From Mastigias papua (lineage: Eukaryota > Cnidaria > Scyphozoa > Rhizostomeae > Mastigiidae), in the NCBI GenBank assembly GCA_964019165.1, contig OZ025282.1, positions 11,599,229 to 11,663,228 of the forward strand: DNA of 64,000 bases, in the 5' to 3' direction. How positions within the stretch are numbered: the stretch's first letter is position 1; the number at the start of each line of letters is the position of its first letter. Of the stretch, positions 25,339 to 38,529 are shown in pieces. The notes beneath the pieces are model-generated. The model was not told where the DNA came from. It saw nothing but the letters and a program-made list of their open reading frames with translations, and did not search any database. Made by a program: the position numbers and the translations under genes.

Positions 25339-28317
25339 ATGGCTTGCAACACTAATTTACAATCTTCAAACTCCCTGGAAGATAACAGCATATCCCTCAT
25401 GGAATCATCATTATCGTTGCCTGTAGTAGATATTTCTTTAGAATCAAATAATTCATGTGCCATTGATAAACATTTCAACCTTAGGACAGAGTATCACAAC
25501 CACCCACTCATCGGCTTTTTAAATATCAATAGTCTTAGAAATAAGATTATTGATTTGCGAGTACTAATGGAAAGATGCTTACCAGATGTTCTTGTCATAG
25601 AGGAAACGAAACTGAATTCTGATTTTCAAACCGAATCTTTCTTAGTGAATAATTACCAAAAACCTTTGCGTCGTGATAGGAACGAATTTGGTGGGGGTAT
25701 AATGTTATATGCTAGGAAAGGTGTTGTTTGTATTCGTGCCCCTGTACTAGAAACTCCTTCTCTAGAGGTTCTGTGCTCTAAACTGATAGTAAGTAAAACG
25801 AAATGGATAGTCTATAGTATATATCGGCCCCCTGAATCCAGTAATATTGATGCTTTTTTTAAAGATCTTTCAATTGCGCTAAATTGCGCTTTAGATAGAT
25901 ATGAAAACGTTATTGTAATGGGGGATATTAACATTGATACCCTAAACAAGCAGGATACCGGATACAACAGTTTAGGTTCCTTTTCAGATGTCTATGGTTT
26001 GTCTAATTTAGTAACTACCAACACATGTTTTACCAAAAATAGCTGTTCTTCTATAGATGTATTTCTCACAAATTGGCCAAGGTGCTTTCAAAAAACTTCG
26101 GTTTTTGAAACAGGCATAAGTGACTATCATTGCCTTGTTATATCGGTTATGAAGTCTCACCTTCCTAGACTGAAGCCTAAAATCATAAAATATCGTAGCT
26201 ACAAAAAGTTTGATGAAAAAAGTTTTCTTTCAGATGTAAAACTAGCAAATTTTGGAGTTTTTGATGATCATGATCATGCTTACGACAACCTTGTCTATAC
26301 TTTTAGAAAATTGGTAGATAAACAAGCCCCTTTGAAAACCAAAACGCTACGGGGAAATAGTGCTTCTTTTATGACTCGTGAATTAAGAAAGGGAATTTAT
26401 ACAAGAACAAGGTTGAAGAAAAGATATAACAGAAATCCAACGAAAGAAAATGAAGTAGTATTCAAGAAACAAATAAATAAATGTGTTGCCTTGAGAAAAA
26501 AGGCAATTAAACAGCATTTCAAAAAAGCAACAGAAGCTGGACTGGTTTCAAATCGTGTTTTCTAGAATCTTGTCAAACCTTTCCTTTCTAATAAAGGAGG
26601 TTTAGCTGGTAGTGATATTTCCCTAGATAAAAATAATAGAATTGTAACTGAAGACAGAGAGTTGGTCGAGATCTTTAATGATCATTACATCAATATAGTA
26701 GAGAAATCGAGTGGTGTAAAACCTTGTAAAATTGCAGACACGTTATCACCAGATGATGACCGACAAATAATTGGTCTAATTCTTGATAAATACAAAGATC
26801 ACCCGAGCATTTCAGCAATTAATCAAAACTCTACAAGTAACTTTAATTCATTTTCCTTCCATGAAGTAGAAGTTTGTCAAGTTAGAAAGCAGATAAAGTC
26901 ATTGGATGGTAGACAATCAACGGGTGAAGATCAAATTCCACCTAAACTGGTGCTGCTAGCTGCAGATGAATTGGCACTCCCATTAACAAACGCTATCAAT
27001 AGCAGCATACGTAACTACAAGTTTCCAAATAATGGAAAACGTGCCGCTGTGTGCCCTTTAGATAAAGGAGAGGCAAATCGAACAGTTGAACGAAATTTTC
27101 GTCCTGTTAGTATTCTTTATGTTTTCTCCAAAATTTATGAAAAAATTTTGAAAAATCAACTTATTCTGTACTTAGATGAAACCCTTTCTCTTTTCATCGC
27201 TGCCTACAGAAAATCATATGGCACGCAACATGTTTTAATACGAATGGTCGAAGAATGGAGGATTAACCTGGACAACGATTATTTTGTAGGGGCTATCCTT
27301 ATGGATCTGTCAAAAGCATTCGACTCTATCCCACATGATTTACTCATTGCCAAACTACATGCTTATGGCTTGGATGAAAACGCTCTAGTCCTTATTTACT
27401 CTTACCTGAAAAAGCGGAAACAGTCTGTCAGAATCAATAATACTTATTCTTCTTTCCAAACTATTTTATTAGGTGTGCCTCAGGGTTCTGGTTTGGGCCC
27501 CATTTTCTTCAACTTCTACATTAATGATCTATTTCTATTCATCAAACAGGCGACTCTATATAACTATGCTGATGATAACACTCTGGCTTTTTTGTCCAAG
27601 ACTTTTTCAAATTTGATTGGGGTACTGGAGAAAGAAGCTGGAGTAGCCTTGAACTGGCTTAAGCAAAATCAAATGATAGCCAATCCAGAAAAGTTTCACG
27701 CAAGTCTTATTAGAAAGGATCAGACTAATACAAGTGGAGAAAACTTAATTATCAACGGTGAACTAATAAAATCGGAAGAAACGGTAAAATTACTAGGAAT
27801 CTACCTAGACTATAAGCTAAATTTTGAAAAGCACATCTCTGAAATTTGTAGAAAAGCTGCATCACAGCTCAACGTTTTAAAAAGACTTAAAAGTTTTGTT
27901 GCTTTTGATGAAAAGACGATTCTTGTCCAGAGTTTCATCTATTCTAATTTTGATTATTGCCCTTTAGTATGGTACTTTTCATCGGCAAATTCCTTGCAGA
28001 AAATTGAAAAAATCCAAGAACGTGCCCTTAGATTTTTATATAATGACCAACTTAGTTCATACGACGTTTTACTTTCAAAGTCTGGAAGGTGTACTATGCG
28101 TGTTTTCCGACTAAAATTTCTGTGCATTGAAATTTTCAAAACTCTGAACAAACTAAACCCTTCCTTCATGCAAGACATTTTCAAAGTGAAATCTTCTAGT
28201 TACTCATTAAGAGGAACCAACAATTTACAACATTATAGACCAAATCAAGTCACCTTTGGTTCAAATAGCCTCCGATCCCTAGGCCCACAGTGTGGAATGG
28301 ACTGCCAAATGATATGA
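25339..28317 (+). pseudogene. LINE ORF2: APE endonuclease and reverse transcriptase, one stop
   Basis: One reading frame carries an AP-endonuclease domain and a reverse transcriptase. The endonuclease shows IGFLNINSLRNK, EETKLNS, YSIYRPPESSN, VIVMGDINID, SIDVFLTN and SDYHCLVI. The RT shows RPVSILYVFSKIYEKILKNQ, MDLSKAFDSIPHDLL, GVPQGSGLGP, and the catalytic box NYADDNT at about 27560. It is interrupted only by a TAG at 26563-26565; the frame is identical on both sides (26662 minus 25339 is divisible by 3). A tryptophan-to-stop change would explain it. The layout matches the CR1/L2/Jockey group; no ORF1 was seen. Otherwise intact, so a young insertion. Confidence 0.85.
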
Positions 28318-28555
28318 AGTCGGCAGAAAATCTAAATATGTTTAGAAATATGCTAAAAAAGTGGGAGGGCCCTAACTGTAAATGCAGCGTATGTAAATGT
28401 ATATATAGAAATTAGTATCATTTCATTTAGATTGCAATAGAATTCAAAAATATTTTTATTCTTTATTTATGATTACTTAGTTATCGATTTAGATTAGTTT
28501 ACGTGTATATATATGTATATTTGTAAACTAGAAATAAAATCGATGTAAAATAATT

Positions 28556-28738
<183 letters not shown>

Positions 28739-29532
28739 CTGAAAGTATGAACTCTCTGACAGGTGGGTTCCAAATTCTTTCAACTGGCTATATCAAATGG
28801 GTTCCAAATTCTTCAAGGCATTCTAGGGCAAAATAATCCTCCCCAACAGCAGCAGTGGCATGGAAATGCTGTGAATTTTCCACCTCCACATAATAATGCT
28901 TTTCCCAGACAACAACATTTCAGCAGTGCTTATGATAGTTATCAGACTATGTTAGAGGAAGGAGACTTTTAGAGTTGAATTAGTTTTACATGTATGAGTG
29001 TTTGTTTTCATTTCTAGATGATGCATTTTATTTCATTTCATTCAACATGTTTCAGATGATGTTTGTTTATATATGCTCTGTATTTGAACATTCCAGAACT
29101 GAATACACAGATATACATCAAAATAGACAAAACTTTTAGAATTAATGGTGTAGAAGCCATCAATAGCAAATAACTGTTTATTTTGTACAAGACCATAAGT
29201 GGTCCTTCACACTTATTGAAATTATGTGAATTTGAAAATACTTGGTTTTTTGGGTAATAGTTGGCAAACTGCCCAAAAAGTAAACATCAGTCCTGATGGT
29301 GACTAAGAGTTTATAAAAACGTGGGGATATTTGATTAGATAGAAAAAGGTTCTAATTTAGTGAATTTGGGCAACAATATTTTTGAGGTTTAATACAAAAT
29401 GAAACAGACTTATTCTTAGATTTTTGATGTGATATTTTAAGATATGAAAGCCAAAAGTAAACGTAACTGGGATCAGAACAGCTTGTTTCTATATAAAGGT
29501 AGGTTTCAAGAGGAAAGTTCAATAGGAGAATG

Positions 29533-30927
29533 TTAAATTCCTTCAAAATATCTAACAAAGATATTTCTAACTGTCTTTCCATCAGCTTCATCACAATTTC
29601 TTTGAGTGTGTCCATGTCCAGTTTGCTGAGGCTGGTCATTTTTATCATTTTGTATTGCATCATGCACTGACTCCTCACTCAGCTTTTCATTTTCTATCTC
29701 GCAAAATTTATGCAGCACAAAGCAGGCATAAATGACATAAGGGAGATGATGCGTATTGATATCCATTTCACTTTTAAGGATACGAAACCTTGATTTTAGT
29801 CGCCCAAAGGCACACTCAATCACCATACCAGCAGAAGACAGCCTGTAACCAAAAAATTGCTCTTGCACTGTGGAACCACCACCAGGAAACTCTTTCATTA
29901 GGAAAGGCAATAATGGATAGGCCGGATCTGTAAGTGTGACAACTGGTACAGGCTCTTCCTCTTCAACAATATATTTTGGGCATGATGGTATTCCTCCAGT
30001 GCGAAGAATTTCATTGATTTTGGAGTTTGCAAATATTCGAGCATCATGCACACTTCCTGGCCATTCCACTACCACATCAGTGAAACAATAGTTATAGTCA
30101 CAAGTTGCTTGAGTGTTGAAAGAATATCTATTTTTGCGGTTTATGAAGTCTGCAGGGTTGGCATCTGGTCTTTTTATGAAAATATGTGTACCATCAATGG
30201 CGCCAATGCACTGTGGAAATCCATGTCTCTCTTCAAATTTTTCAGCAGCAAATCCAACGTCCTTCTTGTTTTGTGGCAGCCTAATATATCTTTGACCAAG
30301 TTCAGTTGTAATCACATATCATACATTCCTGACAATTGTTAACACAGACAATCTTGCAATTCCAAACGCATTGGCTACTTTACGGTATCCACCTTCGTCT
30401 GCAAGGTAATAGAGTGTTACTGCAACTTGCTTTTCCACAGATATTGGTGCACGGAAACTGGTTTTTCGCTTTTCTACAAAAGGCCTGACAAAGTCACACA
30501 GTTTCATAAAACTCTCCTTGGACATACGAAAGTTTTCTCTCCATTCCTCTGGGACCACAATTCCAAGCAAAAAATTGTCCCACCAAGCACTTGTTCTTCC
30601 TGGCCTTACCCAAAATCTACGACTCTTTCCTGGTTGCCTGCCGATTCTCTCTACTCTAGCGGCAACATCTAGCAAAGACATCAAATTCCGTCTTCTTTTT
30701 CTGTGAATTCGATCGACTATACTAGCCAACTGAGCATTTAGCAGTAATGCAGCACTGAGTTGACTAAGAACAATAAGCAAAGTTGAAATAATTTTCTGTT
30801 TCAAGTTCGGATTCATTGCACTGCTTTCGTACGTAGAATTGAATTCGACCGCCAAAAATTCAACAAAAGACATTTTGATGTAGCCCCGTTGCCACAGAAA
30901 TATCGCCTCGTTGTGGATCAGCATCAA
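29533..30927 (-). pseudogene. Harbinger DDE transposase (HARBI1-like), one stop
   Basis: Minus-strand frame from 30927. The N-terminal half holds a helix-turn-helix-like region (SVEKQVAVTLYYLADEGGYR, KVANAFGIARLSV). The DDE domain follows with catalytic Asp in IGAIDGTHIFI, a second Asp in TDPAYPLLPFLM, and Glu in VIECAFGRLKSRFRIL. A TGA at 30319-30321 interrupts it at VRNV-stop-Y; the frame on both sides is the same. A Cys-to-stop change is the simplest explanation. With that exception the catalytic core looks complete. It converges with the Myb-like gene inside the same TIRs and would recognise the TIRs and TWA targets. Stop at 29533. Confidence 0.85.
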
Positions 30928-31039
30928 AATTAATACGGATTAAAGTGTTCACATTGTATCGGTACAGTTTTAGACCCGCACAGATACACAATTGTACCTT
31001 CTCCCTAGCAGGATCAAAATTAGTCCTGATAACAGGTAC

Positions 31040-31139
31040 AAAAGTGTATCGGATCACTTTTAATAGTGTGAACGCAAGGCTGATCCGTAGCACTTTTGTA
31101 GCGGATGAAAATTCATCCGGTACAAGTGTGAACGTAGTC
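31040..31139 (-). repeat. Harbinger right terminal inverted repeat
   Basis: Inverted counterpart of 24178-24270, ending GTGTGAACGTAGTC before TAA. Confidence 0.85.
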
Positions 31140-31399
31140 TAAGGTCAATGATCATTGCAGGAGAATACAAGAGTCTTCAAGAGGTTGCCCAAGAGCACAA
31201 GGAAAAAGTATCAAATTCAATATGCTAAAGTAGGATCTAATACCACTTGACTGTATTGAAATAGCTTCTCATTTTACTGCTATGTTCAGAATGTCTAAGC
31301 TCTGTGATATCTCATTAAAGATTCATGCATACTTTAGCTCTTACAAGATAACACATAAGTCAGCAAGATTTACGTCTTGATCAAAACTGCATCTTCTAT
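31140..31399. other. Nothing recognised
   Basis: Short flank between the Harbinger element and a LINE remnant. Confidence 0.5.
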
Positions 31400-32960
31400 A
31401 GGACAGTAATGACGGGGAAAGACTGTAGGTTCCATAACAACGCCCCGTCAAAGAAACGATTAAGAAAAGGGAGACAAGTTATGTAGATAAAGAGATATGA
31501 TTAAGTTTGTTGATGTTGGATTTGAAAGATGATAAGTTGTAGGATTCGGAGAGAGTAAAAGCAGGCAATGTGTTCCATAGTTGAGAAGTTCTTGGAATGA
31601 AAGATGACTTGTGAGCTAGAGTTCGGGGATTAGGTAGTGTAACTTGGGAAGGGTGTGATTGGGTAAAGCTTCTGGTTGTTCAAATATGCCTCAATGGATT
31701 AAGAATAATATTCTTGACTTTCAGAGAGCAATGCCCGTGAAAATACCGATAGAAAATGGAAAGATCAGCAACCAGACGCCAATGGGAGAGAGACTGTAGA
31801 GACTTCGTGAGGTTTGGATTGTTGATGAGATGGATTGCTTTAGATTGGACTTCATTGAGAGGAAGGAAATAAGACTTAGCAGCACTGCACCAGACATGAG
31901 AGCAGTACTCTAGAGAAAGTCGAATCTGGGATTTGTATATAGCTAACAGCTGAGAAGGTGGGAAATAGCCACTGGCTCTTGAAAGAAAGCTAAGTTTCCG
32001 AGATGTGTGCTTAGCAATGGAATGGATGTGGGGTTTCCAAGTAAGATTAGATGAAACAGAAAGACCAAGCTAGGTGAAAGAAGGGGAAATGTTAAGTTCA
32101 TGAACGTTCATGAAAACATGGGGAAATCTTGGGGATGTTTGCGTAATATGACAATAATTGATGTCTTTTCTTGATTGAACTTAACAAAGTTATCGTTATC
32201 CCCACCTCTCTAAATTTGTCAGGCCATTGGTGAGAAGTGAGGCTGACGTGTTACGATGTGATGAAATATCAGAATGGCCAAGGTGTTTTGGATTGGATGG
32301 AATAGAGGGTGAATAGAATAGAAGAAATAACAGAGCCCTGAGGTACACCTGAGTTGACAGAATGAAATTTGGAGATGAAACCATCAACCCTAATTGCAAC
32401 TGATCTATTAGATAGAAAGCTAGCAATCCATGTAATGAGGGTGTGATGGAAACCGAATATTGGCAGTTAAGCAAGAAGACCCTTGTGCTAGACGAGATCA
32501 AAGGCCTTGGAAATATCAAGAGAGACTACTCTACTGTCACCATAAGATTCTAGAGCAGAGGACAAAACATGAACAGCATAGGCTAGAAGGTCACCCGTAG
32601 AACTGGCTTGTCCACAGCCATACTGTTGATCAGAAAGAAGGTTGCTATTTTTATGGAGAGCAAGCAGTTGTTTGGTGATAATGGTCTCCATAGTCATAGA
32701 GATTAAAGAAGTGATTGTAAAAGGGCGATAGTTTCAAGGGTCAGATTCCCCCCCCCCCTTTCTGGGGATAGGAAAATGTGAGCAAGCTTCGAAGAAGACG
32801 GAAATATACCAAGATGACAGGCAAGCTGAAAAAGCTTGTTGAGAACAGGGACAGAACAAGAGATTGAACTTGAACCCTGCATAGAAATTAAAAAAGAACA
32901 CATGACTACCAAGCTTTCTACAAAATTGGCGAAGATTAGCATTATCAGCTTACTACAAGA
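31400..32960 (-). pseudogene. Decayed LINE remnant, minus strand
   Basis: Minus-strand reading gives LLSDQQYGCGQASSTGDLLA, then SLDISKAFDLV (32500-32640), NSGVPQGSVIS (about 32330-32365), and the post-RT region. The post-RT part includes LEYCSHVWCSAA (about 31890) and SFIPRTSQLWN (31590). Multiple stops and shifts. This is a LINE lineage distinct from those at 21.3 and 25.3 kb. Confidence 0.75.
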
Positions 32961-32979
32961 GCACTTTGGTCCAATTAGG

Positions 32980-33100
32980 CCGTTGTCCGACGTTTCGTAC
33001 TCTGATGAGTGTCGGATGAAAAAAGCTTTCAGGATGCTACAAAAATGCTACCGCTTTTTCGTGCTATAGTGAAGTTCTATAGAACCAACAGGCTTTTCAG
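32980..33100 (+). repeat. Dispersed structured repeat, copy A
   Basis: About 120 bp shared with 42643-42760 and 61036-61155. Conserved core: TCCGAC, GTTTC, ACTCTGATGAGT, GTCGGA, then a (G)AAAAA-GC / GCTTTTTCGT pair about 35 nt apart, then TATAGTGAAGTTCT and CCAACAGGCTTTTC. Two nested stems are visible: TCCGAC with GTCGGA enclosing ACTC-TGAT-GAGT, and AAAAAGC with GCTTTTT. Confidence 0.8.
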
Positions 33101-34038
<938 letters not shown>

Positions 34039-34279
34039 AACCGCTGGGTTGGCGGTTGTTGTTGTGGTTGTCTTTTGTTTTAAAATGGACATATATACAT
34101 TTATATAAGGTAACTATTTCCCCACCGGTTTTTATAAGACGCATCCTTGTATAATATGTACCCTTATTTCCATGTTTGAAGTCTTAGAAAATAACTATTC
34201 AAGTGTATTACTGAGTATACGACGCGCCCTCTTCGCTCCGTTGTTGTAAAGCACCTATATACCAATGAACTGGAGAATA

Positions 34280-34870
34280 CTATACCTAATCTGAAGAGAT
34301 TCTCGCGGGAAAAATTTTTAAAGAAGAAATTTTTAAGGAAGACATTTTTAAGGAATATATTTTTGTGATTTGAAATAAAAAAACAAGAAATGAAATTCCA
34401 CCAAAACGAAGAAAACTTGCTTGAACGCGAAAGTATATTCCGTGAGCATTAAAACACTCTGAACCACGAAAATAAATTCCATAAAATTCTTTAAAACAAT
34501 CTGTGCAGAGAATTTGTTTGTATCGGTAAACAACCACCTAGTGGAATTTGTTTTTGTACCTATATCTGTACTGAAAATTTGGGGTAAGTTCCAGTTTGAA
34601 ATTCTTGAAGTTGACTCATGTTCAGAATTTTATCTGTCCTAAAAAAGAGTTGTTTAGGTTATATATCGTCTTTTCTTTGTCAAAATTCCCTAATGTCTCT
34701 TGATCGCGAAAATAAATTCCGCGAAATTCCATGCAAATAGCCAAATCGCGAAAAATAATTCCCTAAATTTCTCCGAGTTTGCACTCTACAAGCGCGAAAA
34801 TTTATTCCTTAAAATTTCTTCCTTTAAGGTAGAAACTAACTCCGAGTAGGAAATTACCCAAGGGATTTCC
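34280..34870. repeat. Cluster of degenerate CGCGAAAATAAATTCC-like units
   Basis: At least five variants of a 16-nt motif (C/G-CGAAA-TAAATTCC) occur at about 34428, 34466, 34705, 34746 and 34793, and a TTTTTAAGGAA motif repeats at 34315-34365. The organisation resembles the subterminal repeats of a non-autonomous DNA element. No clear TIR pair was fixed. Confidence 0.45.
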
Positions 34871-35255
34871 ACGATTACTACGGTTCAACTTTGGACAGGT
34901 GATGTCGCCGTATAAGGGTAATGAATAATGAAGATGTTTTTGAAAAAAATTTGCTATATGATGGATGTTTCCACAAAAGTGACACCTGTGGCAAAATGGT
35001 TTTCCTAGTCAATAATGCAACTGACTTCCTAAATGATATTTATATGTCGCTTGTGGTTTGATGGTCTTCTTTGTATTCCATTTTATATTGTTACATTTAC
35101 AACGAAACGAATTAAAAGAACAGGTATTCGAATTAATACCACAATATTTTGTCTATGAAATAACACTTTGCTATCAAAAGGAAATGATGGGACAGTAAAT
35201 GTTATAATGTATAAGATATAACGTTGAACAAAACTTATAAAAATTTACGTCTTAA
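34871..35255. other. No gene recognised
   Basis: AT-rich spacer. Confidence 0.5.
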
Positions 35256-35598
35256 TCTACGTTTACATTACTCGATTCTTGCATGGATCCGCTTTTGCTC
35301 CCATAAACGGGCGTAGTTTCTTCCCTGTTTCACATTACTCCGTTTTCAGAGAGAAAAGGATATCTATCAATTGGTGTGCACATCTGTCTTCAAAAACGCA
35401 TCTGCTTCAAATTGTTCTGTGTTTAGAATTCACACTACAGGGCTTTGTTTTTGTTTAGCTCTGTTTTCATTTAGCTCCGTTTTTATCATCGCTTTCATTT
35501 AAGTCAGTTTTTCTGGTGGACTAATGTAAATGCAAAGCCAAAAATGGAGGTAAATAGATTCATTTCTGCCCAAAAACGGAATAGTGTGAACGGGGTTT
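35256..35598. mobile_element. MITE with imperfect TIRs
   Basis: Left end TCTACGTTTACATTACTCGA is an imperfect reverse complement of the right end (…CGGAATAGTGTGAACGGGG). The interior is non-coding and contains repeated TTAGCTC(T/C)GTTTT and TCATTTAG motifs. The termini resemble Harbinger-type ends. Target duplication not resolved. Confidence 0.55.
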
Positions 35599-35944
35599 TA
35601 TACACGGTGAAGTGGAGTATATCATCACTTTATATGCATTGAAATTCTAATGGGTTGAATTAAATATTCGATTTCTTCAATGGCCATGGTCAATAGAATA
35701 GCTTACAGTGCATTCCTATCTTACTTTTATAGGATAGTACCCCTAGACAAGGGAGATCCTATCAGGAGTTGCCCAGTATACCAGAACTGTAACTCTTCAG
35801 CGCAAATTTGATTGTATTCAGGGGTAGCATACTTTGGAACAGTACACTTAATGTCACTGAAAGCAGCAATACAGTCAGTATTCTTGATAAAACAAACAAC
35901 TAGGTTAGTGAGGGCTGCAATTGTAACATTTGCAAATAGTATTA
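35599..35944. other. No gene recognised
   Basis: Spacer between two MITEs. Confidence 0.5.
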
Positions 35945-36401
35945 CACGCTTTTTTTAATAAGGAACCTAGCTAAAGGCCTAGTTCTAAAAGTTCCTTATT
36001 TTCGGACCTCTTTTTATCAAATTCTAGTACTAAAAGTTCCTTAATAGTTCCTTAATTTTCACTGCACATAGAGTGCCACAAAATGACACACACACTAGAA
36101 AAGCATTTAAATTCATAATTTTACCTTTAATTATGGCTAGAACTCAACCTCAAAGCACAAATGCGACAGGAATTAACTTCTATATATGCAAAAGTATAAT
36201 TTTAATCAAGAAGTATCATGTCTTTTTCCATTGATATCATCCAATGTAATGTAATCTTCACTTGCATCTGAGTACAGCACTCAGAATTTGAAAATGAAAA
36301 GTTCTTTAGGGATTTTTCCTTTAGTAGTACAAGTTCTTTAAATATTTCCGCCTTCTACATGTAGGTTCCGTATAAAGTGGTTCCTTATAAAAAAAAGCGT
36401 G
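35945..36401. mobile_element. 457-bp MITE, TA target, CACGC termini
   Basis: Near-perfect inverted termini: CACGCTTTTTTTAATAAGG on the left, the reverse complement with one or two differences on the right. Both are flanked by TA (35943-35944, 36402-36403). The interior has repeated AGTTCCTTA/AAGTTCTTTA blocks and no coding potential. A TA duplication suggests a Tc1/mariner-type parent. Confidence 0.8.
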
Positions 36402-36640
36402 TACTGTAACTATTTTAAGTTAGCTGGTGGCAGTACTAACTTGTACATTTAATAACAGCTACGTTTTACTTACAAAACTATAAATCATGCTTTTATTACT
36501 ATTATTATTATGTCAATTCACAATTTAGACTTCTCTGCTTATGTAATAAAGTCACCAAGATGAGGCTTTCATGAATACTCTGACATCTAATTATCCCAAG
36601 AACCCAACTAGTATGAGATGCAACATAATTCCATAAATTA

Positions 36641-38529
36641 AAGTTAAACCTCAATAAGTCAAACTGTCAAGGGAAACAGAAATTTGTTCGACTTATCGAG
36701 GTTTCGACATATCGAGGTTTATATTTTTGATGACGAAGTTTGCTTCTAATTGCCCCCAGAGTCGACATGAATTAATATCCATCCAAAATGTTTTTCAAAT
36801 TCAATCAGAACACAACTATTATCGTAATTGATACATTTGATAATCAAATAAACAACACAAAAGCATTCAATTCTTTTTCAAATTCAAGTTATATTCGCTG
36901 GAAATACTCTGTCATGCACGTCTGGCTCCGTTGTGTCAAAACTTGTCTCTTAACAATTTTCGAAATGTTCTCATGCACTCATGTTTGACGATGGAAATGA
37001 TCTAAAATAACTTGGTCAGCTACTTTTAACTGACTCTGTTTCATGTAATTTTATACTGTGAAATGATTTGCCAGGTGGCAATACCGCAAAAGAGAGATTG
37101 TCGATTTTGCAACTCATTGTCAAAACAATGTCAAACACAAGTGAGATCCTCAGTCGTATCATCATTAGCATCTTTCCATTCAGTTACACATCCTTTGGAG
37201 TCAAGGTGGCCATATCCATTTGATTTGTGCCCAGAGAACGAAACCATACAAAGCTATGTCAGCCGTTTTAGAGATTGATTCATTCATCAAAGGCTAGGAA
37301 GGCTAAAAAGAAATTTGGAAAGCGTTTCTTGGTCAAGAATCACCAGCTGTACTAGAACCGTCAAATCTCATCGACAAATATACAATTTGTTAAGTTTTGA
37401 GAAAAGATCGTTTGCCATTTGAAAAATGGTAGCAATGGAAAATATGTGAATAATATATTTTAACTCCTCAAAGTAGATCTCGTAATAAGCAAATGCATAG
37501 CTAAAGTAAAAGGGCAAAAGGGAAATATGAGCGACGGAGACGGAATGCAAGTCCCGTGCCAACTGAAGTTTAAATTCATGTCGATTTTAAGCAGTCAACT
37601 GGACATTTAGTAATTACACTCTATTTTATAAGAAAAATTTAATAAGAACACGAGCCTGAAATTCGGTATAGAATTAAGAACAAACTAAGAACAAGGCTGA
37701 GACTGAAACCTTGTCGTAATATGAATTTCTGGAAAACGATGTAGAAGCTTTCCACTAACAAATGGACATGGAACGTCTTTTCCTTGTTAACCTGAAGAGA
37801 ATTGACAGCCTTGAAACTTGTTCCTTTGATTTTCACAAATTAGTTGCTCCTAGCGAAAATAGATGCTGTGCTAACATTGTCTATTTATAATTGCCTATAA
37901 ACTTTTTTCAATAAGAAACATTAATATTTAAGAGAGACCATCTTGGTTCTAACATTTAGCTCTCAATCATATGATGATCACGTGGGTTTTATCCACGTAT
38001 TGTGCTTCCCCTTTATATTATCCCTTCTCCCCTCTTCTCTTTACTGAGGATGACTCAAGGCTGAGTCGAAACGTCTACTGGACCTAATGTTGTTTTGAAT
38101 ATTGTCTTTCTACGTATTTCTAAGTAGCCTACACGCTATTAATGTGAGAACAAATTCGAAACAATTCAGCCTCAAAGTTTTGGAAAAATTAAGAACAGCC
38201 AGCCTGAACCTCAATTTTGCTGGTTCATATAAAAAAGAGTGTACCTGTTAAGATAAATTGATGAAATGTTGATCAAGATTGCTGATTAGACTTTTCATTA
38301 ATCGCATTTTCTTTGAAGTTGCTGATTTTATTCAACTTAACCGGAGTTATTTGTTGAAGGGAGATAGCAATTTGTTCGACCTATCGATTTATTCGACTCA
38401 TCCGGATTTCGACTTATCCAAGTTATTTTCCATACATAAAACATACCAAAACCAAGGGAAATAAGAAAATGTTCGAGATGATCGGAGGAGTTCGACTTAA
38501 CCGGTAGTCGACTTATCGAGGTTCAACTG
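36641..38529. mobile_element. Degenerate pogo/Tigger-like transposon (1.9 kb)
   Basis: The right end reads GACTTATCGAGGTTCAACTG then TA; the left end is TA then AAGTTAAACCTCAATAAGTC, an imperfect inverse. Subterminal blocks of GACTTATCGAGGTTTCGAC and TCGACTTATC(C/G) recur just inside both ends (36687-36720, 38375-38420). This direct-and-inverted terminal pattern is typical of Tigger/pogo elements. No transposase domain survives. Confidence 0.7.
38042..38077 (+). ncRNA. Hammerhead-like motif with canonical stem II
   Basis: CTGAGGA (38044-38050), then stem II GACTC / GAGTC around an AAGGCT loop, then GAAACGTC. Following the PLE-type minimal hammerhead, the self-complementary ACGU would be stem III, C of GUC the cleavage position, and UA/UA a weak stem I. 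All invariant core positions are present. It lies inside the pogo/Tigger-like element, so it may mark a PLE fragment inserted there. Confidence 0.55.

Noticed and set aside
32980..33100. Active hammerhead ribozyme in the structured repeat family
   Set aside because: CTGATGA and GAAA are present, but I could not draw a valid stem I and cleavage site; alternative long stems fit better. Kept as a structured repeat only.
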